Assembly: GCA_001872165.1 (NCBI GenBank)
Contig: MNXK01000062.1
Span: forward strand, 1 to 6,857
Origin: Anaerolineae bacterium CG2_30_58_95
GTDB lineage: Bacteria > Chloroflexota > Anaerolineae > Anaerolineales > Villigracilaceae
Length of the DNA: 6,857 nt
Reading direction: 5' to 3'
This document shows, piece by piece, positions 1 through 5,591 of the stretch. The notes under the pieces are model-generated. The model was not told the origin of the DNA, made no database searches, and worked only from the letters and a program-made list of their open reading frames with translations. Position 1 is the stretch's first letter. Every line of letters begins with the position of its first letter. Made by a program: the position numbers and the translations under genes.

Positions 1-641
1 GTTATCTGGAGCGGGATATTGCCTATCTGCTGGGCGTGCAGAAAACGGATCGCTTCACCGCGCTCGCGCGGCTGATGGCTGCGCAAATCGGGCAGTTAGC
101 CAACATTTCGGAAATTGCAAACACGTTGAACATCAATACTGCCACCGTGAACAATTATCTTTGGTACCTGGAGAAGACATTCCTGCTTCATAAGGTCACG
201 CCTTATTTCAGGAACATGAGAAAAGAGTTGACGAAGACGCCCGTATTTTATTTTTACGACCTTGGGATGAGAAACTATGCGCTCGGCGCCTTCGGAGAGC
301 TTGTTTCGCCGACCGAAGGCGGATTCTTATTCCAGAATTTTATTCACACCCTCCTCAGGAAAAAGGTGGAAAACACATCCAACCAGATCCATCACTGGAG
401 GACAACCAACAAAGCCGAAGTGGATTTCGTGCTGGATAAGAATACAGAAGTCGTTCCCATCGAAGTCAAATATCGAAAATTACCCGTCCCCGCAGCCACC
501 CGCTCATTTCAAAACTTTGTTTCTGCTTATCACCCGTCCAAGGGATACGTGATCCATCTGGGCGATGCCATGCACAAGGCTATTAATTCAGCGCCAATCT
601 ACTTTATGAAATGGTGGCAATTGATGTTCGAAGAGTTGTAA
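1..641 (+). CDS. DUF4143-type AAA+ ATPase, C-terminal part (5' end outside the window)
   Basis: The frame is open from base 3 and begins YLERDIAYLLGVQ. YLERDI is typical of the end of the ATPase part in the large family of prokaryotic ATPases with a C-terminal DUF4143 domain. The Walker A and B motifs would lie upstream and are not in the window. A winged-helix-like stretch (NISEIANTLNINTATVNNYL) follows. Then comes FYFYDLGMRNYALG, and near the C terminus EVDFVL followed by VPIEVKYR, which resembles the D...ExK arrangement of PD-(D/E)XK nuclease folds found in this domain. The GTG at 36 lies inside the conserved YLERDI block and is not the real start. The family's function is poorly defined; roles in mobile or defence-like settings have been suggested. 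Codon use is more AT-rich than in metK, which fits an accessory gene. It ends in TAA with no clear terminator before the metK promoter. The family call is fairly sure; the role is unknown. Confidence 0.85.
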   Translation, partial: YLERDIAYLLGVQKTDRFTALARLMAAQIGQLANISEIANTLNINTATVNNYLWYLEKTFLLHKVTPYFRNMRKELTKTPVFYFYDLGMRNYALGAFGELVSPTEGGFLFQNFIHTLLRKKVENTSNQIHHWRTTNKAEVDFVLDKNTEVVPIEVKYRKLPVPAATRSFQNFVSAYHPSKGYVIHLGDAMHKAINSAPIYFMKWWQLMFEEL

Positions 642-673
642 GCTACAGACTTTCGAAGAAGCCTTCTGTACCT

Positions 674-702
674 TTGACGCTCCCCGTCAACTGTGGTATT
701 AT
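674..702 (+). promoter_or_regulatory. Sigma-70-type promoter with extended -10 for the metK leader
   Basis: TTGACG (674-679) is separated by exactly 17 bases from TATTAT (697-702). The -10 box is preceded by TG one base away (694-695), giving an extended -10 element. Transcription would start near 709, about 25 bases before the riboswitch aptamer, leaving a leader of roughly 300 nt before the metK start codon. The position and near-consensus match make this the likely promoter of the metK operon. It has not been tested experimentally. Confidence 0.8.
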
Positions 703-733
703 CCCCTCACAACTCAATAGCCCCAATCGGCAA

Positions 734-936
734 CTCTTATCCAGAGAGGCGGAGGGACCGGCCCGATGATGCCTCAGCAACCTGTTTTAGTTCGGTAGTT
801 GGATAGTTAGGTAGTTCGATAGTCAAGTACGCAACTAAACAACCACACAACTACAAAACTATAGAACTAAAGCGAGGTGCTAATTCCGGCAGTAGGGGTA
901 ATCCTGTGAGATTACCCAAATTCTGGAAGATGAGAG
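734..936 (+). ncRNA. SAM-I riboswitch (S-box) aptamer with an enlarged P3 arm
   Basis: The conserved SAM-I core reads in order. The P1 5' strand CTCTTATC (734-741) pairs with GATGAGAG (929-936). P2 is GAGGC (746-750) with GCCTC (771-775), and contains the GGAGGGACCGGCCC and GATGAT kink-turn and pseudoknot segment. GCAACC (777-782) and GAGGTGCTAATTCC (about 874-887) flank P3. P4 is GGGTAATC (897-904) with GATTACCC (911-918), a perfect 8-bp stem. The RNA binds S-adenosylmethionine, the product of the MetK enzyme encoded just downstream, so it closes a feedback loop. The odd feature is P3, normally a modest hairpin, which here carries an insertion of about 85 nt of phased repeats (separate entry). 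The core residues outside P3 look intact, so it is probably functional. Confidence 0.95.
786..871 (+). repeat. Phased 8-base inverted repeat array inside riboswitch P3
   Basis: The 5' arm holds five copies of TAGTT (last one TAGTC) starting at 788, 796, 804, 812 and 820, an exact 8-base period. The 3' arm holds five AACTA units (one is AACCA) starting at 833, 841, 849, 857 and 865, also at 8-base period. Opposing pentamers pair in register: 788-792 with 865-869, 796-800 with 857-861, and so on. The three-base spacers mostly do not pair. The RNA would be a rod of 5-bp helices alternating with 3x3 internal loops, capped by a loop at 825-832. The outermost helix is extended by TTTAGTTC (786-793) pairing with GAACTAAA (864-871). 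The regular period points to growth by slippage or duplication of a unit, followed by selection or copying that kept the arms complementary. Confidence 0.9.
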
Positions 937-996
937 GGCAGCCGTGCATCCTGCGCAATTGCCCTTTCGAGATGTTCTGAAGGGGCAATTTCTTTT
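932..996 (+). terminator. SAM riboswitch expression platform: terminator with competing antiterminator
   Basis: A terminator stem is formed by AATTGCCCTTTC (957-968) and GAAGGGGCAATT (979-990). It has 12 pairs with one G-U and a 10-base loop, and is followed by TCTTTT (991-996). The alternative antiterminator pairs GAGAGGGCA (932-940) with TGCCCTTTC (960-968), nine pairs with one G-U. Its left strand overlaps the 3' strand of aptamer P1 (929-936) and its right strand overlaps the terminator stem, so the two folds exclude each other. With SAM bound, P1 holds 929-936 and the terminator forms. Without SAM the antiterminator forms and transcription reaches metK. This is the standard transcriptional OFF logic of SAM-I elements, read directly from the pairings. 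Confidence 0.9.
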
Positions 997-1016
997 GCAA
1001 AGGAGACCCAAACCTT

Positions 1017-2222
1017 ATGAGTACTACCTTCATGTCTTCGCCCAAGCTGTTGTTTACCTCCGAATCGGTGACCGAGGGCCACCCCGATAAGCTCTGCGAC
1101 CAGATCGCGGATGCTGTCCTGGACGCCTGCTTCGAGCAGGACCCAATGTCGCGCGTGGCCTGCGAAGTCGCCACCAAGACCGGCTTCGTGATGCTGCTGG
1201 GTGAAATCACCACGCACGCCTTCGTCAACTTTGACGAACTGGCCCGCAAGGTCATCCTCGACATCGGCTACGACCGCGCCAAGAAAGGCTTCGACGGCAA
1301 TACCTGCGGCGTCCTTTCGGCGATTGCCAGCCAAAGCCCGGATATTGACATGGGCGTCAGCAAATCCCTGGAAGCCAAAGACGGCGACCAGGATCAAATT
1401 GACTTGATCGGCGCCGGCGACCAGGGCATGATGTTCGGCTTCGCCTGCAACGAAACCGCACAACTGATGCCAATGCCTATCTACCTGGCCCATAAACTGA
1501 CCCGCCGCCTGGCCGAGGTGCGCAAGTCTGGCGCGCTTGACTGGCTGCGCCCGGACGGCAAGGCCCAGGTCACGGTGGAGTACGCTTACGGCAAGCCCAA
1601 GCGTGTGGATACGGTGTTGGTCAGCACCCAACACGCCCCGGAAGTCTCCCACGCCGAGATCCGCGAGGGCGTCATCGAGCATATCATCCAACCGGTTATC
1701 CCGCCCGCGATGTGGGACAGCGGCCCAAAGATCTACGTCAACCCAACCGGGCGCTTTGTGATCGGCGGCCCGATGGGTGACGCGGGTGTCACCGGTCGCA
1801 AGATCATCGCGGATACCTACGGCGGCATGGGCCGGCACGGCGGCGGCGCATTCTCCGGTAAGGATCCGACCAAGGTGGATCGTTCGGCAGCCTACGCAGC
1901 CCGCTGGGCGGCCAAGAACGTGGTCGCGGCAGGACTGGCGGATCGGATAGAAATCCAGGTGGCGTATGCCATCGGCGTGGCGCACCCGCTCTCGGTCAAC
2001 ATCGAAACGTTCGGGACCGGGAAAATCCCCGACGAAAAGATCAGTGCGCTCATCCTCGAGCACTTCGACCTGCGCCCGGGCGCCATCATCCGCGACCTGG
2101 ACCTGCGCCGTCCTATCTACCGCAAGACAGCCGTCTATGGTCACTTCGGGCGGGACGATGTCCAGTTCCCGTGGGAAGAGACGAACAAGGCCGACATCCT
2201 GCGCAAAGCGGCAGGACTCTAA
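1017..2222 (+). CDS. metK: S-adenosylmethionine synthetase (methionine adenosyltransferase)
   Basis: A cytoplasmic enzyme making SAM from methionine and ATP, releasing phosphate and pyrophosphate. The product is 401 residues, close to the usual bacterial length (about 380-400). The N-terminal ATP site [20 protein letters not shown] (14-33) includes His22 and Asp24. The signature GAGDQG is at 132-137 and [16 protein letters not shown], the phosphate-binding loop and second signature, at 275-290. [20 protein letters not shown] (241-260) and the C-terminal GHFGR and FPWE blocks are also present. ATG at 1017 is chosen because AGGAG (1001-1005) sits 11 bases upstream; Met6 (1032) is a weaker alternative. 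It is first in an operon behind the SAM-I riboswitch, so its product represses its own synthesis. No key residue appears missing. Confidence 0.98.
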   Translation: MSTTFMSSPKLLFTSESVTEGHPDKLCDQIADAVLDACFEQDPMSRVACEVATKTGFVMLLGEITTHAFVNFDELARKVILDIGYDRAKKGFDGNTCGVLSAIASQSPDIDMGVSKSLEAKDGDQDQIDLIGAGDQGMMFGFACNETAQLMPMPIYLAHKLTRRLAEVRKSGALDWLRPDGKAQVTVEYAYGKPKRVDTVLVSTQHAPEVSHAEIREGVIEHIIQPVIPPAMWDSGPKIYVNPTGRFVIGGPMGDAGVTGRKIIADTYGGMGRHGGGAFSGKDPTKVDRSAAYAARWAAKNVVAAGLADRIEIQVAYAIGVAHPLSVNIETFGTGKIPDEKISALILEHFDLRPGAIIRDLDLRRPIYRKTAVYGHFGRDDVQFPWEETNKADILRKAAGL

Positions 2223-2224
2223 AG

Positions 2225-2239
2225 CGTAAAACGAAAAAA
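2225..2239 (+). repeat. Two-unit 7-base-period remnant in the metK-CruF spacer
   Basis: CGTAA at 2225 is followed by CGAAA at 2232, a 7-base step, with A-rich spacers. The 9-mer CGTAAAACG (2225-2233) also occurs exactly at 4490-4498, in the hairpin between the fumarase genes. This may be a decayed trace of the same kind of repeat, or chance in a short A-rich spacer. Confidence 0.3.
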
Positions 2240-2243
2240 ATCC

Positions 2244-3002
2244 TTGCGCCGTATCACCATCCTCTTGCTCATCCTGTATGCCCTATTGACTGCTTACCCG
2301 CTGGTCAGCCTCGCCCTCGGCGCCTCGCCGATGGGCATTATGACGCCCATCACCACCCTGGCGGGCTTCACCTTTGCCCTGGTGCATGCCTGTCAGCGCG
2401 AGGGCTGGGAGCGTGCATTGAGGCTGCTGGCATTGGTTTTCGGCGTCAGCCTCTTATTCGAAAGTGTCGGCGTAGCCACGGGATTGATCTACGGCCCCTA
2501 CCATTACACGGACAAACTCGGCCCGCTCTTTCTGGGGCTGGTGCCGATTCTCATCCCGGTGGCCTGGTTCATGATGAGCTATCCCTCCTTCGTTATCGCC
2601 GATTGGCTTGTCCCCGCGGGCTGGAAGCGCTGGCTGAGACTGCTGGCCGTAGCCGCCGTCGGCGGGCTGGCCATGACTGCCTGGGACCTGGTCATGGACC
2701 CGGTCATGGTGGCGGGTGGACACTGGGTTTGGGAAACGGACGGCGCTTACTTCGGCATCCCCCTGCAAAACTACTGGGGCTGGTGGCTGACGGTCTTCAC
2801 CACTTTTGCCCTCTATTTGCTGATTTCAGGTAAGGCGGAAAAACCAGTCGAAGCCCGCTTCGACCGGCTGGCAGTGACGAGTTACCTGGTCACCGCGCTC
2901 GGCATTGTGGCTTTTTCGCTGGTCTCCGGCGCAGGCGCTTTGGCGCTGATCGGCTTCTTTGCGATGATGCCTTGGGCCGTGGCCGGGTGGACGAAGCTCT
3001 AG
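2244..3002 (+). CDS. CruF/DUF422-family carotenoid hydratase-like membrane protein
   Basis: A 252-residue polytopic membrane protein with about seven hydrophobic segments (roughly 4-26, 32-50, 57-79, 92-122, 129-152, 177-195, 208-250). Family-like blocks are FESVGVATG followed by YGPYHYTDKLGP (72-94), IPVAW (104-108), AWDLVMDPVM (146-155), and W.WE..GAYFGIPLQNYWGWW (161-181). These match the carotenoid biosynthesis protein family that includes CruF and bisanhydrobacterioruberin hydratase, which add water at the 1,2 double bond of acyclic carotenoid ends. The only in-frame start after the upstream stop is TTG at 2244, 21 bases past the metK stop. The Shine-Dalgarno sequence is poor (A-rich), so translation may depend on coupling to metK. 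No other carotenoid gene is in the window, so the substrate cannot be told. The family call is good; the exact reaction is inferred. Confidence 0.82.
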   Translation: MRRITILLLILYALLTAYPLVSLALGASPMGIMTPITTLAGFTFALVHACQREGWERALRLLALVFGVSLLFESVGVATGLIYGPYHYTDKLGPLFLGLVPILIPVAWFMMSYPSFVIADWLVPAGWKRWLRLLAVAAVGGLAMTAWDLVMDPVMVAGGHWVWETDGAYFGIPLQNYWGWWLTVFTTFALYLLISGKAEKPVEARFDRLAVTSYLVTALGIVAFSLVSGAGALALIGFFAMMPWAVAGWTKL

Positions 3003-3029
3003 GTTTCCAAACATCGGGAGTTGGCACGA

Positions 3030-3056
3030 AAGATCATCCACGTCGGATCATCTTGT
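3030..3056 (+). terminator. Possible hairpin between convergent genes
   Basis: AAGATCATCC (3030-3039) can pair with GGATCATCTT (3045-3054) with one central C-C mismatch and a five-base loop. It lies between the CruF-like gene, ending at 3002, and the convergent toxin gene, whose stop is at 3056-3058. The position suits a terminator for one or both transcripts. There is no real T-run on either strand (only TTGTT on the plus strand), so it is weak as an intrinsic terminator. Confidence 0.35.
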
Positions 3057-3421
3057 TAGGCCCATTTCTCGATGATTTCCAAAACCTTTTTCACGTCTTC
3101 AAGAGGCCTGCCAGAAAGCGGCGAACTGCTGACCTGCCCATTTTCGTTGTGAAAATGGTGCGGCGCGGTAACAATCGCCGGGTAGTGAGGCGCGTTATCC
3201 CAGCGCAGGAGCGGTTGCCGCGTATATAACTGATAAGCGTAATCTTGAAAACCAGGCTCGTGGTGCAGCCAAACCTGGAATTGATATTTCCCAGCCAAAC
3301 GACAGCGTATCTTTAACTCGACTTTGCCTGCCGGTGTCTCATCATAGTAAATGACACGCACATGCCCTACCAGCCGATGCCCGCGCAACAGGGCCAGTAG
3401 ATTATCTCTGAGGGCGGTCAT
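3056..3421 (-). CDS. Probable toxin, DUF6516/TumE-like
   Basis: A 121-residue protein starting MTALRDNLLALLRG. It carries GHVRVIYYDE near the N terminus, a beta-rich centre (KVELKIRCRL, YQFQVWLHH), then LLRWDNAPHY (71-80) and a histidine-rich APHHFHNENG (86-95), and ends in a charged helix EDVKKVLEIIEKW. The RWDNAPHxP...PHHxH arrangement is what I recognise from the TumE-like toxin family (DUF6516). The ATG at 3421 is preferred. A TTG at 3457 would add 12 residues that mostly read through the antitoxin frame. The ATG lies inside the end of the upstream antitoxin gene, overlapping it by 20 bases, so translational coupling is likely. The toxin's molecular target is not evident from sequence. 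The family is fairly likely; toxicity is inferred. Confidence 0.75.
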   Translation of the reverse strand: MTALRDNLLALLRGHRLVGHVRVIYYDETPAGKVELKIRCRLAGKYQFQVWLHHEPGFQDYAYQLYTRQPLLRWDNAPHYPAIVTAPHHFHNENGQVSSSPLSGRPLEDVKKVLEIIEKWA

Positions 3422-3725
3422 TGCGCAAAGCTTCGAAGGATTGTTCCCAATCTGCAAGCATCCGTTGCGCTGAACGCCAGGCCAGCCAGTCGTCTTCTTC
3501 GGCAGATGTGGCGCGGCCTCTCAAGCGCGTTGTGAAGCTGTCAAAACTCAAGCCATACTTGCGTTCGAATCCACGAATGCGGCGTCGGTAATAGGCAGTC
3601 TTGTTGTGCACAGCTGCGAGCGCGAGGTCGCGAAGCGCGTCCTCAAGGCTGGCATACTTTTGTTGTGCCACCAATGAATCAGCCAGTGAGGTCAGAATTT
3701 CTGTAGGCGAAACACCGATGACCAT
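3402..3725 (-). CDS. Probable antitoxin partner of the TumE-like toxin
   Basis: A 107-residue, mostly helical protein. ADSLVAQQKYASLEDALRDL (15-34) and LALAAVHNKTAYYRRRI (34-50) form an N-terminal helical part. These are followed by FERKYGLSFDSFTTRLRG (53-70) and an acidic, tryptophan-containing tail with EEDDWLAWRSAQ (76-87). Such small acidic helical proteins commonly precede DUF6516 genes. The start at 3725 has AGGAGG six bases upstream. TGATACACT about 25 bases further upstream on the minus strand could be an extended -10 element, with no clear -35. It is the first gene of the pair, with its stop inside the toxin gene, as expected for an antitoxin-first operon. It lies 88 bases downstream of the fumarase beta gene on the same strand. 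The role is inferred mainly from position and pairing; I see no unmistakable DNA-binding motif. Confidence 0.68.
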   Translation of the reverse strand: MVIGVSPTEILTSLADSLVAQQKYASLEDALRDLALAAVHNKTAYYRRRIRGFERKYGLSFDSFTTRLRGRATSAEEDDWLAWRSAQRMLADWEQSFEALRNDRPQR

Positions 3726-3813
3726 AAACCGCCTCCTCTCTGTGCTTGAAGTGTATCACATTTCCTTGGGACGCTCCGGCTTTCTTCGAGACTGCAGAGG
3801 CCTGCGCCTCACA

Positions 3814-4434
3814 TTACTTTGCCAGCAACTCCGCCAAAACCTTGCCAGATTGCTCCTCCACTACCCGGTGCAGCGACCCGCCGTGCGCGTCCATCGTGAC
3901 GACTACGGGAAATTCCTTGACCTCGATCACCCACATGGCCTCCGGCACGCCAAAGTCCAGCTTGTAAACGCCCAGAACTTTGGTCACGGACTGGGCGATC
4001 AAGGTCGCCGCGCCGCCGATGGCGTGGAAGTAGACGCCCGGCACTTCCTGGCAGCCTTTCAGCGTTTTCGGCCCCATGCCGCCCTTGCCGATCACGCCTC
4101 TGAGGTCGAAGTGCTTCATCACGTCGGCCTGGTAGGGTTCTTCGCGGATGGATGTGGTTGGTCCGGCAGCCACGAACTTATATTGCTTGGAATCCAGCCC
4201 GGAGACGACCGGGCCGCAGTGATAGATAATGCCACCTTCGAGCAGGGGTTTGAGGGCTTCATAGATTTCCAGGTCATCACCCTGCGGCTGGCGCGTCTTC
4301 TTGATAAAGGTATCGATCAGCCACTTGTGGGCTGTGTCGCGGCCAGTGATCATGACGCCGGTCAGCGCCACTGGATCGCCAACCTTCAGGCTGCGGATGG
4401 TTTCATCGCTGATGGGAATGGTAATTTCTCGCAT
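3814..4434 (-). CDS. Fumarate hydratase class I, beta subunit (C-terminal domain type)
   Basis: The partner of the upstream alpha subunit; together they interconvert fumarate and L-malate in the TCA cycle. This is the smaller subunit of the two-gene, oxygen-sensitive [4Fe-4S] class I enzyme. It is 206 residues, normal for the family. It contains VALTGVMITGRDTAHKWLI (22-40), GPVVSG (74-79), AAGPTTSIREEPY (89-101), in which the GPTTxxR loop binds substrate in family structures, RGVIGKGGMGPKT (112-124), and YFHAIGGAATLIAQSV (135-150). A start at 4446 would be four residues longer, but GGAGG at 4440-4444 lies five bases before the ATG at 4434, so the shorter form is chosen. The glutamate after Arg97 stands where many relatives have methionine. 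L-tartrate dehydratase uses the same fold and cannot be excluded fully, but fumarase is more likely. Confidence 0.93.
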   Translation of the reverse strand: MREITIPISDETIRSLKVGDPVALTGVMITGRDTAHKWLIDTFIKKTRQPQGDDLEIYEALKPLLEGGIIYHCGPVVSGLDSKQYKFVAAGPTTSIREEPYQADVMKHFDLRGVIGKGGMGPKTLKGCQEVPGVYFHAIGGAATLIAQSVTKVLGVYKLDFGVPEAMWVIEVKEFPVVVTMDAHGGSLHRVVEEQSGKVLAELLAK

Positions 4435-4444
4435 AGTGTCCTCC

Positions 4445-4514
4445 ATTACGTTTTACGTCTTACGTTTTACGAATACCTCATTGGTGAAACGTAAAACGTG
4501 AAACGTAATTTTTT
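4445..4514 (-). repeat. Phased 7-base inverted repeat hairpin between fumarase subunit genes
   Basis: On the plus strand TTACG recurs at 4446, 4453, 4460 and 4467, exactly every 7 bases. Facing it, CGTAA, CGTGA and CGTAA start at 4490, 4497 and 4504, also every 7 bases. Arms 4445-4470 and 4484-4509 pair over 26 positions around a 13-base loop. As minus-strand RNA, the sense of the fum transcript, there are two A-C mismatches and one G-U. As plus-strand RNA there are two G-U and one C-A mismatch, followed by a T-run (4509-4514). It starts right after the alpha-subunit stop and its base touches the GGAGG (4440-4444) of the beta gene. It could therefore tune the ratio of the two subunits, stabilise the mRNA, or act as a terminator against antisense transcription. 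Confidence 0.88.
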
Positions 4515-5386
4515 CATTCGTAAGTGACCTCGTCGCCGCGCACGGTCATCTTGCGCCGCCTGTAGGCCCAACACATGTACGACACCGTGACGAAGTAACA
4601 GGCTGGCAGGCGGTGTCGGCCCGTGATCTTGGTGTCCAGCACGGTGGTCTTGCCGCCGAAGCCCATCGGGCCGATGCCCATCTGGTTGGATTCTTCAGTT
4701 AATTGTTTTTCAAGCGCGGCCAGCTTCGGGTCCGGGTTGGATTCGTCCATCTTGCGGAACAGGACTTCCTTGGAGGCCAGATAAGCGGAGCCGCGGTCGC
4801 CGCCGATGGAGACGCCCAGGATGCCGGGCGCGCAGCCCTGACCCTGGGCCTTGTACACCGCCTCCAGAACGACTTTCCGCACCCCGGCCAGGTCGCGGCC
4901 GGCCCCGAGACGGTTATCGGGCAGAGAGTACTGCGCCCCAACGTTCTCGCAGCCGCCGCCCTTGAGCATCAGTTCGATGGTCAGCTCCTCGCCTTCGACT
5001 TCCTCGAAGTGGATGTAGGGGAAGTCGTCGCCGCCCAGGTTGTTGCCGCTGTTCTTGCCGTAGACCGCATCTACAGCGTTCGGACGCATGTAGGACTTCT
5101 TGGTGGCCTCGGCCAGCGCCGTGCGGATCTGCTGCTTGAGTTTCAGCGTGCTCCAGCCTGCGGGGTACTTGACGTAGAAGATGGGCGTGCCGGTATCCTG
5201 GCAGATGGGCGAGGAATTCTTGCGGGAAAGTTCCACGTTTTTGAGGATGGTCTCCAGCGCGCCGCGCGCCGCCGAGCCGGGGGCTTCCTTTTCGACCGCC
5301 GCGCGCAGACTTTTCTCCACGTCCGGCGGCAGGTCCGAAGAGGTGCGGCGGATGAGTTCGAGGATTTCGTTGGTCAGGTCTCGCAT
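4514..5386 (-). CDS. Fumarate hydratase class I, alpha subunit (Fe-S N-terminal domain type)
   Basis: The catalytic iron-sulfur subunit of two-subunit fumarase. It is 290 residues, a usual length. Its motifs are SSPICQDTGTPIFYVKYP (58-75), MRPNAVDAVYGKNSGNN (100-116), ELMLKGGGCENV (138-149), GQGCAPGILGVSIGGDRG (182-199), IGPMGFGGKTTVLD (238-251), and MCWAYRRRK near the C terminus. Cys62, Cys185 and Cys272 sit where the three [4Fe-4S] ligands of class I fumarases occur, and Asp64 of CQDTG matches the position of a catalytic acid. These assignments are by motif and not by alignment. ATG at 5386 has GGAGG four bases upstream. The beta gene follows after 79 bases that contain the phased hairpin, and the two are presumably cotranscribed. 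The C-terminal RHRLPACYFVTVSYMC differs from the commoner TxxAxLPVAVNxxC, so this is a divergent branch. Confidence 0.94.
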   Translation of the reverse strand: MRDLTNEILELIRRTSSDLPPDVEKSLRAAVEKEAPGSAARGALETILKNVELSRKNSSPICQDTGTPIFYVKYPAGWSTLKLKQQIRTALAEATKKSYMRPNAVDAVYGKNSGNNLGGDDFPYIHFEEVEGEELTIELMLKGGGCENVGAQYSLPDNRLGAGRDLAGVRKVVLEAVYKAQGQGCAPGILGVSIGGDRGSAYLASKEVLFRKMDESNPDPKLAALEKQLTEESNQMGIGPMGFGGKTTVLDTKITGRHRLPACYFVTVSYMCWAYRRRKMTVRGDEVTYE

Positions 5387-5448
5387 GGTTCCTCCATTTC
5401 TCGATAAGGTCTAACGCTTTCTCTATAATTGTAGGGCATTCACCTACC

Positions 5449-5476
5449 ATGATACCCCGAAAAGATTAAAATTCAA
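5449..5476 (-). promoter_or_regulatory. Candidate promoter of the fumarase operon
   Basis: On the minus strand TTGAAT (plus-strand 5471-5476) and TATCAT (5449-5454) are separated by 16 bases, which would place the start near 5442, about 56 bases before the fumA start codon. A second -10-like box, TACAAT (5428-5433), has no good -35. Just downstream of TATCAT is a small inverted repeat, GTAGG (5431-5435) with CCTAC (5443-5447) on the plus strand, a possible operator. The remaining sequence between the fumarase operon and the tRNA promoter (5477-5530) shows nothing I can name. Confidence 0.45.
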
Positions 5477-5530
5477 GTAACAAAGCGCGACGATTAGAGC
5501 GAGAAAAATCCTGAAGTGTTACTAAACTAC

Positions 5531-5556
5531 TTGACGGCTGACGCGTGACGTTGACT
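5531..5556 (+). repeat. Direct 7-base-period TGACG array in front of the tRNA promoter
   Basis: TGACG starts at 5532, 5539 and 5546, an exact 7-base period with two-base spacers GC and CG. A fourth, slightly out-of-phase TGACT at 5552 is part of the TTGACT -35 box. No matching CGTCA arm is seen nearby, so this is a direct array and not a hairpin. It shares the pentamer-plus-two-bases format of the fumarase hairpin. Confidence 0.7.
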
Positions 5557-5579
5557 TAGGATAACTGCCATGATAGAAT
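5551..5579 (+). promoter_or_regulatory. Promoter of tRNA-Lys
   Basis: TTGACT (5551-5556), a 17-base spacer and TAGAAT (5574-5579) form a near-consensus vegetative promoter with five of six matches in each box. Initiation would fall near 5586, only about six bases before the mature tRNA 5' end at 5592. The 5' leader would then be very short. Confidence 0.8.
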
Positions 5580-5591
5580 GCGCTTCGTTAC

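Noticed and set aside
644..670. Hairpin TACAGA...TCTGTA after the DUF4143 gene as a terminator
   Set aside because: Only six pairs with a long loop and no T-run; it ends just before the metK -35 box. Too weak to call.
786..871. Phased repeats in the metK leader as a CRISPR array
   Set aside because: Units are five bases at an 8-base period with mirrored arms; there are no 25-40 base repeats or unique spacers.
912..2144. A 410-residue open frame on the minus strand opposite metK
   Set aside because: It lies wholly antisense to a perfectly recognisable metK, has low-complexity His/Asp/Arg-rich content typical of GC-biased shadow frames, and has no recognisable domain.
3601..4494. A 297-residue plus-strand frame across the fumarase beta and antitoxin genes
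   Set aside because: Its sequence is the antisense shadow of two well supported genes and runs through the hairpin spacer; there is no domain and no ribosome binding site.
4703..5407. A 234-residue plus-strand frame opposite the fumarase alpha gene
   Set aside because: Antisense shadow of a conserved enzyme; composition reflects the reverse complement of the alpha subunit codons.
5424..5429. TATAAT on the plus strand as a -10 box
   Set aside because: The position 17 bases upstream (TCGATA, 5401-5406) is not a plausible -35 box, and no gene follows in the right orientation for about 160 bases.
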